The translations under genes and the position numbers were made by a program. A stretch of 64,000 bases of DNA from Marinoscillum sp049115815. GTDB taxonomy: Bacteria; Bacteroidota; Bacteroidia; Cytophagales; Cyclobacteriaceae. Of the stretch, positions 50,990 through 59,846 are shown one piece after another. Where the stretch lies: positions 186,001 to 250,000 of the forward strand of contig JAGDZO010000010.1 of NCBI GenBank assembly GCA_049115815.1, written 5' to 3'. Numbering within the stretch: position 1 is the first letter of the stretch; every line of letters starts with the position of its first letter. Under the pieces are notes generated by a model that saw only the letters and a list, made by a program, of their open reading frames with translations, was not told the DNA's origin and ran no database searches.

Positions 50990-52630
50990 ATGGATATCAA
51001 ATTCAATAAAAACGAAGACCTCAATAAAAAGCTTGTTTCTCAGCTCAAACGTAAGCTTCTGAAAGTATCAGAAGGAGGAGGCGCAGGTAAAATAGACAAG
51101 CAACACACTAAGGGTAAACTAACCGCTCGGGAGCGAATCGAATACCTGATTGATGACTCTGATAGTTTTCTGGAAGTAGCTGCATTCGCAGCGGATGGTA
51201 TGTATGAGGAGTGGGGTGGATGCCCTTCTGCAGGGGTGATTGTGGGAATCGGGAAAATTTCTGGCAGACAATGCGTGATTGTGGCCAATGACGCCACGGT
51301 AAAAGCTGGTGCGTGGTTTCCAATGACAGCTAAGAAAAACTTACGCGCTCAGGAGATAGCCATAGAGAATAGGTTGCCCATCGTTTATTTAGTGGATAGC
51401 GCTGGTGTTTTTTTACCTATGCAAGACGAGATCTTTCCTGACAAAGAACATTTTGGGAGGCAGTTTCGCAACAATGCCATCATGTCATCGGAAGGTATTG
51501 TCCAGATAGCCGCTATTATGGGCAGCTGTGTAGCAGGAGGAGCATATCTCCCGATCATGTCTGATGAAGCGCTAATTGTAGACAAGACAGGATCGATTTT
51601 TTTGGCAGGAAGCTATTTGGTCAAATCCGCTATAGGAGAAGAAATAGACAATGAGCAACTCGGTGGTGCCACTACCCATTGTGAAGTGTCTGGAGTTACC
51701 GATAACAAATATGAAAATGACCAGACATGCCTTGATGCCATTAAAAGAACCTTTTCTAGGCTGGGAGAGCAAGAACTAGCAGGATTCAATCGCATCGATC
51801 CAAAGGATCCAAAGCATGACCCGAATGAGATATTTGGATTGTTTCCTAATGACCGAAACGAGACTTATGATATGGTAAGTATCATTGAGCGACTTGTGGA
51901 TGAGTCAGAATTTGAAGAATATAAGCAGGATTATGGAAAGACCTTGATCTGTGGATATGCGAGGATCGAGGGCTGGAGCGTCGGTATAGTGGCCAATCAA
52001 AGACAGGTAGTGAAAAGGAAGAAAAGTGGAGGCGGAACAGAAATGCAGATGGGTGGGGTGATATACAGTGATTCGGCAGACAAAGCAGCTCGCTTCATTA
52101 TGAATTGTAACCAGAGAAAAATTCCATTGGTGTTTCTGCATGATGTCAATGGATTTATGGTTGGGAGCAGGTCTGAGCATGGTGGTATTATCAAGGATGG
52201 GGCTAAGATGGTGAATGCGGTTTCTAATTCGGTAGTGCCCAAGTTTAGTATTGTGATGGGTGCTTCTTACGGAGCTGGCAATTATGCTATGTGTGGCAAG
52301 GCCTTTGATCCAAGGTTGATTTATGCTTGGCCCAATGCTCAGATAGCCGTAATGAGTGGAAAATCTGCAGCAAATACGCTTCTTCAAATCAAAATATCTT
52401 CGTTGAAAGCCAAAGGAGAAGAAATAACGAATGAGGCCAAGTCAAAAATGCTGGAAGAAATACAAGCTACCTATGACGCCAAGCTCAGTCCATACTATGC
52501 GGCCTCCCAATTGTGGGTAGATGGGATTATTGATCCGCTGGATACACGCAAAGTAATCTCCACCGGAATAGAGGCAGCCAATCATGCGAAAATTCAGAAG
52601 CAAATGAATGTAGGAGTCATTCAAACTTAG
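50990..52630 (+). CDS. Acyl-CoA carboxylase carboxyltransferase (beta) subunit
   Basis: A 546-residue carboxyltransferase from ATG 50990; a TTG at 50963 would add nine residues. It has the crotonase-like double fold, with GGCPSAGVIVGIG, a biotin-substrate region GSCVAGGAYLPIMSDEALIV, FLAGSYLVKSAIGE, and the C-terminal MGASYGAGNYAMCGKAFDP. It is closest in pattern to methylcrotonyl-CoA carboxylase beta rather than propionyl-CoA, but this needs a tree. No biotin carboxylase or biotin carrier gene is adjacent. Confidence 0.88.
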   Translation: MDIKFNKNEDLNKKLVSQLKRKLLKVSEGGGAGKIDKQHTKGKLTARERIEYLIDDSDSFLEVAAFAADGMYEEWGGCPSAGVIVGIGKISGRQCVIVANDATVKAGAWFPMTAKKNLRAQEIAIENRLPIVYLVDSAGVFLPMQDEIFPDKEHFGRQFRNNAIMSSEGIVQIAAIMGSCVAGGAYLPIMSDEALIVDKTGSIFLAGSYLVKSAIGEEIDNEQLGGATTHCEVSGVTDNKYENDQTCLDAIKRTFSRLGEQELAGFNRIDPKDPKHDPNEIFGLFPNDRNETYDMVSIIERLVDESEFEEYKQDYGKTLICGYARIEGWSVGIVANQRQVVKRKKSGGGTEMQMGGVIYSDSADKAARFIMNCNQRKIPLVFLHDVNGFMVGSRSEHGGIIKDGAKMVNAVSNSVVPKFSIVMGASYGAGNYAMCGKAFDPRLIYAWPNAQIAVMSGKSAANTLLQIKISSLKAKGEEITNEAKSKMLEEIQATYDAKLSPYYAASQLWVDGIIDPLDTRKVISTGIEAANHAKIQKQMNVGVIQT

Positions 52631-52683
52631 CTGACAGGTGACGATTTATCTTTAATTTCGTCACAACGAAAAACAATTAAATT

Positions 52684-53538
52684 TTGATCAAAGACAGTGA
52701 ATTGAAGGCGTTGATTACCCTTCTAGAAGATGAAGATGATGAGATTGTGACCCATGTGGAGCAAAAGCTCATGGAAATCGGCACAAGTGTGATTCCGTTG
52801 TTGGAGGAGGAGTGGGAGACAAATTTTAATCCTTTGATCCAAACGCGAATTGAAGATTTGATTCATACCCTTCAGTTTGAGCTACTTCAAGAGCGTTTGA
52901 TAGATTGGAAAGAGCATAGAGAAGAGGATCTCCTAGAAGGCCTGTGGGTTTTGGCTACCTATCAGTACCCCGATCTTGATATTGAAGAGCTAAGACAAGA
53001 TTTTCACCAATTCTATATTGATGTCTGGAGGGAATTTAGAGATCAGATGGCACCATTTGATCAGGTGAGATTGATCAATAGCATTCTTTTTGAGAAGTTT
53101 AGGTTTAGGGCCAACACTAAAAATTTCCACAGCCCAGCTAATAGCATGATCAACGCTGTTCTAGAGTCGAAGAAAGGAAATCCTATTTCCCTTTGTTCTA
53201 TTTATATGTTGATTGCTCGCAAGTTGGAATTACCTATTCATGGAGTAAATCTTCCCAACCTCTTTATTCTTAAGTATCAAACTGAGACTACTGAGTTTTA
53301 TATCAACGTTTTCAACAAAGGGCTGATTTTTTCAAGAGAGGATATTGACAATTACCTGGAGCAATTGGACATAGCTCCTCAAGACTTATTCTATGAGCCT
53401 TGCACCAATCTAGATATTATTGTCAGGTCTATCCGTAACCTGATGGTATCCTTTGAAAAACTTGGTGATTACCAGAGAACTGATGAATTGAAAATGGTAA
53501 TTGAGCGCTTGGACAAAAACCTGATGAATCCAGAATGA
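52684..53538 (+). CDS. SirB1-like transglutaminase-fold protein
   Basis: A 284-residue protein with a TTG start at 52684; the first in-frame ATG is about 30 codons in. Residues 100-200 match the SirB1 N-terminal/Transglut_core2 fold: LINSILFEKFRFRANTKNFHSPANSMI and GNPISLCSIYMLIARKLELPIHGVNLPNLFILKY (P-I-S-L-C-x-I-Y core). C-terminal helices resemble TPR-like tails of this family. The position of Cys, in ISLCSIY, would be the active cysteine. Function is unknown. Confidence 0.82.
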   Translation: MIKDSELKALITLLEDEDDEIVTHVEQKLMEIGTSVIPLLEEEWETNFNPLIQTRIEDLIHTLQFELLQERLIDWKEHREEDLLEGLWVLATYQYPDLDIEELRQDFHQFYIDVWREFRDQMAPFDQVRLINSILFEKFRFRANTKNFHSPANSMINAVLESKKGNPISLCSIYMLIARKLELPIHGVNLPNLFILKYQTETTEFYINVFNKGLIFSREDIDNYLEQLDIAPQDLFYEPCTNLDIIVRSIRNLMVSFEKLGDYQRTDELKMVIERLDKNLMNPE

Positions 53539-53539
53539 A

Positions 53540-54145
53540 TCAGAAACTATAGGCTAGATAATAGTCTTTTAGCTTTTCAAAACGGATTTTGTAATGTCCT
53601 TCAAAATTTTGCTTAAGGATAATCCCATTCATGAGGTCGGACTCTTCAAATTCTATGATCATCTCATCCTTTAGGCTGAGTTTTCTTCTTCCATGGATTT
53701 TGTACAACACCTCTTTTCCGCACCATATAGCACATAGTTTATCCATATTGTCACGATAGCTGGTCTCACTTGGGTGGAGGAACTTGTCCTGAATTGAAAT
53801 GAGTTTTTCACGAGTACGCTCGAGATCTATACCGCACGGGTTGTGAATATTGATAATAGCTGCAGCCATAGGAAACGAGTGAGAAATTGAAATTTGGGCA
53901 GTTGATCCTTTGAGGAATGGTTTACCTGCTTCATTTGGTTCCATGCCCCTATACTTAATATCGAATTGTGCGCAGAGATTCTGTACCAAGATCCTACCCA
54001 CCATCCATTCAGCCAAACGAGTAGGGTGCATTCCTTGGGGTGTTTTTTCTCCTATTCGGAGCAAAAGGTCATCATTGATTTCTTGAATATTCCATACTGC
54101 ATAAGCTGAGTATGGTGAAATTGGTTTCGATAACAGTAAAGGCAT
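53540..54145 (-). CDS. 4'-phosphopantetheinyl transferase superfamily protein
   Basis: A 201-residue Sfp/AcpS-type enzyme that would load phosphopantetheine onto carrier proteins. It has the metal-binding GIDLERTREK (about 103-112) and the WCGKEVLYKIHG motif (about 135-146). SISHSFPMAAAI precedes these. The spacing matches Sfp-type proteins. It is convergent with the SirB1-like gene (one base between the stops) and divergent from the WD40 gene. Its carrier-protein target is unknown. Confidence 0.88.
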   Translation of the reverse strand: MPLLLSKPISPYSAYAVWNIQEINDDLLLRIGEKTPQGMHPTRLAEWMVGRILVQNLCAQFDIKYRGMEPNEAGKPFLKGSTAQISISHSFPMAAAIINIHNPCGIDLERTREKLISIQDKFLHPSETSYRDNMDKLCAIWCGKEVLYKIHGRRKLSLKDEMIIEFEESDLMNGIILKQNFEGHYKIRFEKLKDYYLAYSF

Positions 54146-54192
54146 GGTTTGTTCTAATCTCCGATGTTTAATTTTACGTCAAAATTTCCACA

Positions 54193-55101
54193 ATGAATCG
54201 AATAAGCGTACAAAAACAACATCACCTCACTGGTCATAAGGATTCTTTGTACGCATTATGCGCTCTTGATGACCAGCGTTTTTTTTCTGCAGGGGGTGAC
54301 GGGATGGTGGTTCTTTGGGACTTAGCTAATCCAGAGACAGGCCAGATGATACTCAACGTGCCTACTAGTGTTTATGCACTCAAGTACCATTCAGAGAAGG
54401 AACTTTTGGTTGTTGGACAAAATTTCAGCGGCATTCATTTGGTAGATATAGCTTCAAAAAAGGAATTAAAATCAGTTGCCCTGACGAAGGGAAGAATTTT
54501 TGATATTCAAACAACGGATCGCACAATATATGTATGCACCGAAGAAGGAGAGCTCATTTTGCTTAGCTGGGAATTGGAAATATTGAAGCGTGTGAAAGCG
54601 GGGGAGAAAAGCATTCGATGTATCGCCGTTCATGAAGTTAGGAAAGAATTGGCCATAGGTACTAGTGATAATACGATTAAAGTATTTGATCTAGATCTTA
54701 ACCAGAAGCATGTATTTCAGGCGCATGATATATCCGTTTTTACTGTTAAATATCATCCAGAACTGCCGCTTTTGATTAGCGCTAGCCGAGACGCCAAATT
54801 CAAAACGTGGGATATTGATAATGGATATAAACTCGTAGAAAAGGTGTCAGCTCATATGTATGCCATCAATCACATTGAGTTTGCCCCTTTCAATGATTGG
54901 TTTGCTACTTGTAGTATGGATAAATCCATCAAGGTATGGGATAGTAGCCAATTTAAGTTGTTGAAAGTAATAGATAAAGCACGCCATGCTGGTCATGCTA
55001 CTTCCGTCAATAAACTCCTTTGGATGAATTATCGCAATTGGTTAGTATCTTGTAGCGATGATCGCACCCTTTCGGTTTGGGAAGTTCAGAGAGAAGATTA
55101 A
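54193..55101 (+). CDS. WD40 repeat protein
   Basis: A 302-residue protein made of about seven WD40 blades. Clear units are SLYALCALDDQRFFSAGGDGMVVLWD (split over residues 17-42), a unit ending IKVFDLDLNQ, then FKTWDID, SIKVWDSSQF and the last TLSVWEVQRED. There is no signal peptide. It would be a cytoplasmic beta-propeller scaffold. It is 12 bases before the DivIVA-domain gene, with which it may be cotranscribed; any functional link is inferred only. Confidence 0.88.
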   Translation: MNRISVQKQHHLTGHKDSLYALCALDDQRFFSAGGDGMVVLWDLANPETGQMILNVPTSVYALKYHSEKELLVVGQNFSGIHLVDIASKKELKSVALTKGRIFDIQTTDRTIYVCTEEGELILLSWELEILKRVKAGEKSIRCIAVHEVRKELAIGTSDNTIKVFDLDLNQKHVFQAHDISVFTVKYHPELPLLISASRDAKFKTWDIDNGYKLVEKVSAHMYAINHIEFAPFNDWFATCSMDKSIKVWDSSQFKLLKVIDKARHAGHATSVNKLLWMNYRNWLVSCSDDRTLSVWEVQRED

Positions 55102-55113
55102 TTTTTGCATCAT

Positions 55114-55893
55114 ATGAAGATTACGCCATTAGAGATTCGTCAAAAAGCCTTTGAGAAGAAACTTAGAGGATATGATAAAGATGAAGTGAATGCTTTTCTA
55201 GTTTCTCTTTCTAATGAGTGGGAAAGGATTCAGGATGACAATAAAGAACTCAGGATCAAATTGGCGCAAGCCGAGAAAGAAGTTCAAAAGCTGCGAGAGG
55301 TAGAGAGTTCACTATTTAAAACACTCAAGACCGCAGAAGATACAGGTGCCAACCTGGTAGATCAAGCTAATAAAGCAGCCGAACTACATCTCAAAGAAAC
55401 TCAAATGAACGCTGATGCCATGATGAGTGAGGCTAAATCAAAAGCCAAAAATATCATTGAAAAGGCTGAAATGGAGGCTAGGAATTTGATTGAGGAAATG
55501 CAAGATGCTGTCAAAGACTTGCAGCAGAACTATAAAGCGCTGGAAAATCATCGGGATAATATCACTGGTGAATTGAGGAACCTCGCGGATGATATTCACG
55601 AACGCATCAAGCGGTCAGCTAATCAGCAGCCAGCGTTTAAGATGGAGGATCATACTAAGAAGGTGAAAGCTATGATGCGAGAGTCCGAAGATTGGATCAA
55701 CAAAGAAAAACTGGAAGTAAAGCCAGTAAAGATGACACCTTTGACGCAAGAGGGCTTGGCAGCTGGTGACAAGCCGAAACCGAGAAAATCAGAGGAACAG
55801 AAAAATGTCGCTCGTTCAGAAAAGAAAGTTTCGGCACCAAAGGAGCAAGCTACTTCAGAGCCTAAGGGCTCGTTTTTTGACGAGATCGATTGA
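55114..55893 (+). CDS. DivIVA domain protein
   Basis: A 259-residue coiled-coil protein. The start is ATG 55114 rather than the TTG at 55105. The N terminus MKITPLEIRQKAFEKKLRGYDKDEVNAFL has the DivIVA lipid-binding signature (I-x-x-x-x-F/A-x-x-x-x-R-G-Y-D-x-x-E-V-x-x-F-L). A long coiled coil (residues about 33-170) and a basic, Lys/Pro-rich tail follow. DivIVA marks poles and septa in Gram-positive bacteria; in Bacteroidota its role is unknown. The stop overlaps folB (ATGA). Confidence 0.85.
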   Translation: MKITPLEIRQKAFEKKLRGYDKDEVNAFLVSLSNEWERIQDDNKELRIKLAQAEKEVQKLREVESSLFKTLKTAEDTGANLVDQANKAAELHLKETQMNADAMMSEAKSKAKNIIEKAEMEARNLIEEMQDAVKDLQQNYKALENHRDNITGELRNLADDIHERIKRSANQQPAFKMEDHTKKVKAMMRESEDWINKEKLEVKPVKMTPLTQEGLAAGDKPKPRKSEEQKNVARSEKKVSAPKEQATSEPKGSFFDEID

Positions 55894-56246
55894 TGGTAGG
55901 GAGTATTAGTTTAGAAGGGATGGAGTTTTATGCCCATCACGGATTTTACCCAGAAGAACGCATCATTGGCAACAAGTACGAGGTAAGCGTCAATTTAGAA
56001 GTGGACTTTCAAGAAGCTGCCGATCATGACAGCTTAGAAGGTACCATCAATTATGAAACGATCTATGATGAAGTAAAAAACATCATGAGCGTAGAGACAA
56101 AACTCCTAGAGCACATCGCTGCGAAAATAATTTCGAGATTAAAGAAGTCTTTCCCTCAATTAGTCTCCGTTGAAGTGAGCGTCAGCAAGCTCAATCCGCC
56201 CATCAAAGGGTTGTGTAAGAGAGCGACAGTTACTTTGGCTGGATAG
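55890..56246 (+). CDS. folB: Dihydroneopterin aldolase
   Basis: Folate pathway enzyme converting dihydroneopterin to 6-hydroxymethyl-dihydropterin. The 118-residue protein begins SISLEGMEFYAHHGFYPEERIIG, with the characteristic YAHHGFYPEE (catalytic Glu), and has TINYETIYD and a late lysine in SVSKLNPPIKG. The start overlaps the DivIVA stop by four bases. It also overlaps the end of the convergent IscA-like gene by 17 bases. Confidence 0.95.
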   Translation: MMVGSISLEGMEFYAHHGFYPEERIIGNKYEVSVNLEVDFQEAADHDSLEGTINYETIYDEVKNIMSVETKLLEHIAAKIISRLKKSFPQLVSVEVSVSKLNPPIKGLCKRATVTLAG

Positions 56247-56535
56247 TAGAAGGATCTACAAACACAAAACCTCGAGCATCAGACCCTTCATAGAAATCTA
56301 CTTGCTTACCAACTAAAAACATAAGTTCACCCTTCTGAATAAATACCGGGATATCACCGACTTGAAAAGTCTTATCATTGGCTTTTTCCTTATCAAAACC
56401 CAACACAAAAGAAACACTACATCCTCCTCCTTTTACACCTATCCGCAGACCATACTCACTTGGAATGTTTTTATTCTCCATGATGTGATTGATCTCTTTC
56501 TGAGCTTGTTTCGTTATCTCTATCGGTAGGTTCAT
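56230..56535 (-). CDS. HesB/IscA-like protein lacking the C-terminal CxC
   Basis: A 101-residue A-type carrier-like protein. The first family cysteine is present (C39 in GVKGGGCSVSFVLGFD) but the C-terminal CGCG motif is absent: the protein ends GFVFVDPSTIQPK. A canonical IscA needs all three cysteines to bind Fe-S, so this member may use other ligands or not carry a cluster. No frameshift was found that restores a CGCG tail. Convergent with folB with a 17-base overlap. Confidence 0.82.
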   Translation of the reverse strand: MNLPIEITKQAQKEINHIMENKNIPSEYGLRIGVKGGGCSVSFVLGFDKEKANDKTFQVGDIPVFIQKGELMFLVGKQVDFYEGSDARGFVFVDPSTIQPK

Positions 56536-56583
56536 TTCGCCAAAGAAAATACTTATTTTTGATCTTACGATAACGACTAAAAA

Positions 56584-57105
56584 ATGGAGATGGTTTACGA
56601 CCTGTTGAAAATAACGATTCCAGGTGTTTTGATTTTATATACTGCGTATTTGCTCGTGCGATCATTTTTGCAGAAGCAATTAGATGAAGTGCATTTAAAC
56701 CTTCGTCATAAGAATCAAGAAATAGTTACGCCTATAAGACTACAGGCATACGAACGAGTTTGCCTTTTGCTCGAGCGTATCTCTCCCAACAACATTATTC
56801 CGAGGCTTAATGGCCCTGAAATGAGTGCAAAAGAACTTCAAGGGGCATTGATTTCGGAGATTAGGAGTGAATTTAGTCATAACTTATCGCAGCAAGTTTA
56901 TATGTCTGAAGATGCCTGGATGTATGTGTCAGGTGCCGTAGAACAGTTGATCTCGTTGATTAATGAGTCGGCCAATGAGCTCACCGAGCAGGCCAAAAGC
57001 TTCGATTTGGCTCGTACTATTTTCGAGAAATCCATGCAAAATGAGCAGGATACAGTAAGAGGGGCGCAAAGTTTTGTCAAAAATGAAATCAAAGAATTGT
57101 TTTGA
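56584..57105 (+). CDS. Membrane-anchored protein of unknown function
   Basis: A 173-residue protein with one N-terminal membrane helix (about residues 9-29: ITIPGVLILYTAYLLV) and a cytoplasmic helical domain. The charged helix RHKNQEIVTPIRLQAYERVCLLLERISPNN (split here by function, residues 41-70) and QVYMSEDAWMYVSGAVEQLI are probably conserved in Bacteroidota. I do not know the function. It overlaps the next gene's TTG start by a few bases and is probably cotranscribed with it. Confidence 0.65.
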   Translation: MEMVYDLLKITIPGVLILYTAYLLVRSFLQKQLDEVHLNLRHKNQEIVTPIRLQAYERVCLLLERISPNNIIPRLNGPEMSAKELQGALISEIRSEFSHNLSQQVYMSEDAWMYVSGAVEQLISLINESANELTEQAKSFDLARTIFEKSMQNEQDTVRGAQSFVKNEIKELF

Positions 57106-57512
57106 CCAAGAAGAAGAGAATTGATAAGATATTAGCGAAAGCCAAAACCACGGTCACTCAAAACGAGCGTGTCAAGACTTTATTGAGTGAGGTACGCGAC
57201 AGGATCGATTCTTTAAGTCAGAATTCGGAAGAGCGTTCATCTTTTGTAAACCAAGTGCTGATAGTTGTGCGAATGATCAAAGCACATTACAATAAAGAGT
57301 ACACGGCATTCTCCGCTACTACCATATTATCTCTGGTGTTCTCAATGGTTTATTTTATTACGCCAATTGATCTCATACCAGACTTTATTCCTGCTCTTGG
57401 ACTGACGGATGATATTTCATTGTTCTACTTCATTTTTAAAAACCTTGCTGAAGATATTTCAGCGTTCAAAGATTGGGAAGAAGGTATTGATGAAGAATTG
57501 GAAGAAGCTTAG
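57102..57512 (+). CDS. YkvA/DUF1232 family membrane protein
   Basis: A 136-residue protein with a TTG start that overlaps the previous stop (TTGA). The C-terminal half has the DUF1232 core: VFSMVYFITPIDLIPDFIPALG (I-D-x-I-P-D-x-I-P) followed by LTDDISLFYFIFKNL. An N-terminal basic helical region precedes it. The role is unknown. It leads into dtd eight bases downstream. Confidence 0.88.
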   Translation: MTKKKRIDKILAKAKTTVTQNERVKTLLSEVRDRIDSLSQNSEERSSFVNQVLIVVRMIKAHYNKEYTAFSATTILSLVFSMVYFITPIDLIPDFIPALGLTDDISLFYFIFKNLAEDISAFKDWEEGIDEELEEA

Positions 57513-57520
57513 GTTGATCC

Positions 57521-57970
57521 ATGATTGCAGTTCTCCAAAGAGTTTCTGAAGCAAGCGTCACCATAGCAGGAGACCTCAAATCCAAGATAGGGCTTGGCTT
57601 GTTGATTTTAGTTGGCATTGAAGAGGCTGACAATGAAGAAGACATTTCGTGGTTGGCCAAGAAACTGGTCAATATGAGGATTTTCTCAGATGAGGAGGAT
57701 AAAATGAATCTTAGCTTGATGGATGTGGAGGGAGAAATGCTGGTGGTGAGCCAGTTTACGCTTCATGCTTTGACCAAAAAGGGCAATCGGCCATCTTATA
57801 TTAAGGCCGCCAGACCCGAGATGGCGATTCCACTTTATGAAAATTTTATAGAACACCTTAGAACCTTCGGTAGACCTGTGGGTACTGGTGAATTTGGCGC
57901 TGATATGAAAGTCGGTATGATAAACGATGGGCCGGTTACTATTATTATTGACTCTAAAAATAGGCAATAA
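57521..57970 (+). CDS. dtd: D-aminoacyl-tRNA deacylase
   Basis: Removes D-amino acids (and glycine) mischarged on tRNA. The 149-residue protein begins MIAVLQRVSEASVTI and has the SQFTLHALTKKGNRPSY motif (about 77-93) and the late NDGPVTIIID with the Gly-cisPro pair. Length is standard. It follows the YkvA-like gene by eight bases. Confidence 0.96.
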   Translation: MIAVLQRVSEASVTIAGDLKSKIGLGLLILVGIEEADNEEDISWLAKKLVNMRIFSDEEDKMNLSLMDVEGEMLVVSQFTLHALTKKGNRPSYIKAARPEMAIPLYENFIEHLRTFGRPVGTGEFGADMKVGMINDGPVTIIIDSKNRQ

Positions 57971-58022
57971 CAACGCTCTCCTTTTAGGATTAAAGGCTCA
58001 TTATTAACCCTTCTTTGTACTA

Positions 58023-58030
58023 CCTTTGCC
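58023..58030 (+). promoter_or_regulatory. -7 box before lepA
   Basis: TACCTTTG is an exact TAnnTTTG, followed by CCG. It lies 15 bases before the lepA start, so the leader is very short. No good -33 TTTG. Confidence 0.5.
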
Positions 58031-58045
58031 GACTTTTAAAACTGT

Positions 58046-59833
58046 ATGGATCACTATAGAAACTTCTGTATTATCGCTCACATTGATCATGGAAAGAGCA
58101 CGCTTGCTGATCGTTTGATTCAGTCTACAGAGACTGTATCAGCACGTAATATGCAGGCTCAATTGCTTGATGATATGGATTTGGAGCGTGAGAGAGGTAT
58201 TACCATCAAGAGTCACGCGATTCAGATGTATTATCCTTATAAAGGAGTTCCTCACACCTTGAATCTAATAGACACTCCAGGTCATGTGGATTTTTCCTAT
58301 GAAGTTTCACGGAGTATTGCTGCATGCGAAGGGGCATTGCTCGTGGTAGATGCCGCGCAGGGGATCGAGGCACAGACCATATCAAATTTGTATCTGGCCC
58401 TTGAACATGACCTTGAAGTGATCCCGGTTCTCAATAAAATTGATCTTCCGGGAGCTATGATAGAAGAGGTCTCGGATCAGATCATAGATTTGATTGGCTG
58501 TGAAAGAGAAGATATTATTCATGCCAGCGCTAAAGAAGGAATTGGTATTGCCGAGATTCTTGAGGCCGTTGTGGAGCGAATACCAGCGCCAAAAGGAGAC
58601 GTAGATGAGCCACTACAGGCCATGATTTTTGATTCTGTATTCAATACTTATAGAGGTATTGAAGTTTTCTTTAGAGTATTTAACGGCACACTTAAGAAAG
58701 GTGATAGCGTCAAATTTGTAAATACAGGTAAAACCTACGATGCAGATGAAATTGGGGTGCTCAGATTTGAGCACGAACCAAAGAACGAGATTTCTGCTGG
58801 GAATGTGGGTTATTTGATCTCTGGTATTAAAGTGGCCAAGGAAGTGAAAGTGGGTGACACCATTACTCACGTAGAGCGTCCGACTCAAAAGTTGATCAAG
58901 GGGTTTGAAGATGTAAAACCAATGGTCTTCGCAGGGATATATCCGGTAGACACCACGGATTTTGAGGAGTTGCGCGCTTCAATGGAAAAACTACAGCTCA
59001 ACGATGCATCATTGGTTTGGGAACCAGAAACCTCTATGGCTTTGGGCTTTGGATTTAGATGTGGCTTTTTGGGGATGTTGCATATGGAAATCGTTCAAGA
59101 GCGTCTTGAGCGTGAGTTTGATATGACAGTCATCACTACTGTGCCATCAGTGAAGTTTCATGCGATAAAACCTGATGGATCGGTGTTGCCTGTAAGTGCT
59201 CCTTCCGAACTACCAGAGTCTAATTATATTTCGCATGTAGAAGAGCCATACATCAGAGCTCAGATTATTACCAAATCGGATTTTATTGGGGCGGTCATTG
59301 GACTCTGCATTGATAAACGGGGAGAACTTAAAAATCAGGTTTACCTAACCAGTGATCGAGTAGAATTGACATTTGAATTACCATTGGCCGAAATCGTCTT
59401 TGACTTCTTCGATAGATTAAAAACAATATCCAGAGGATACGCATCCTTGGACTATGAGCTTATTGGTTATCGTAAGTCTACTATGGTCAAGCTGGACATC
59501 ATGCTTAATGGCGATCCTGTAGATGCGCTCTCAGCCATCGTGCACAGAGATAAAGCATACGAATGGGGCAAAAGACTCTGTGAAAAGCTAAAAGAATTGA
59601 TTCCTCGTCAGATGTTTGAAATAGCCGTTCAGGCATCAATTGGAACAAAAATTATAGCGCGAGAGACCGTAAAAGCCTTGCGAAAAAATGTATTAGCAAA
59701 ATGCTATGGCGGTGATATCTCACGAAAGAGAAAACTTCTTGAGAAACAGAAGAAAGGTAAGAAAAGAATGCGACAAGTCGGAAATGTAGAGATTCCGCAG
59801 GAAGCGTTTATGGCAGTATTGAAACTGGACTAA
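58046..59833 (+). CDS. lepA: Elongation factor 4
   Basis: A translational GTPase that back-translocates or remodels ribosomes under stress. The 595-residue protein has the G motifs AHIDHGKSTL (about 9-18), RERGITIKSH, DTPGHVDF, NKIDLPGA and the SAKEGIGI loop, then EF4's own C-terminal domain: the last 50 residues are basic and end KKRMRQVGNVEIPQEAFMAVLKLD-like. Full length. Fourteen bases before folD. Confidence 0.97.
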   Translation: MDHYRNFCIIAHIDHGKSTLADRLIQSTETVSARNMQAQLLDDMDLERERGITIKSHAIQMYYPYKGVPHTLNLIDTPGHVDFSYEVSRSIAACEGALLVVDAAQGIEAQTISNLYLALEHDLEVIPVLNKIDLPGAMIEEVSDQIIDLIGCEREDIIHASAKEGIGIAEILEAVVERIPAPKGDVDEPLQAMIFDSVFNTYRGIEVFFRVFNGTLKKGDSVKFVNTGKTYDADEIGVLRFEHEPKNEISAGNVGYLISGIKVAKEVKVGDTITHVERPTQKLIKGFEDVKPMVFAGIYPVDTTDFEELRASMEKLQLNDASLVWEPETSMALGFGFRCGFLGMLHMEIVQERLEREFDMTVITTVPSVKFHAIKPDGSVLPVSAPSELPESNYISHVEEPYIRAQIITKSDFIGAVIGLCIDKRGELKNQVYLTSDRVELTFELPLAEIVFDFFDRLKTISRGYASLDYELIGYRKSTMVKLDIMLNGDPVDALSAIVHRDKAYEWGKRLCEKLKELIPRQMFEIAVQASIGTKIIARETVKALRKNVLAKCYGGDISRKRKLLEKQKKGKKRMRQVGNVEIPQEAFMAVLKLD

Positions 59834-59846
59834 ATTTTAAAGAGAA

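Noticed and set aside
51905..52387. Antisense frame (160 codons) inside the acyl-CoA carboxylase gene
   Set aside because: Shadow of a conserved region; no supporting features.
56230..56300. Frameshift that removed the CxC tail of the IscA-like gene
   Set aside because: No CGCG-coding sequence lies in another frame just downstream; the region is the 3' end of folB.
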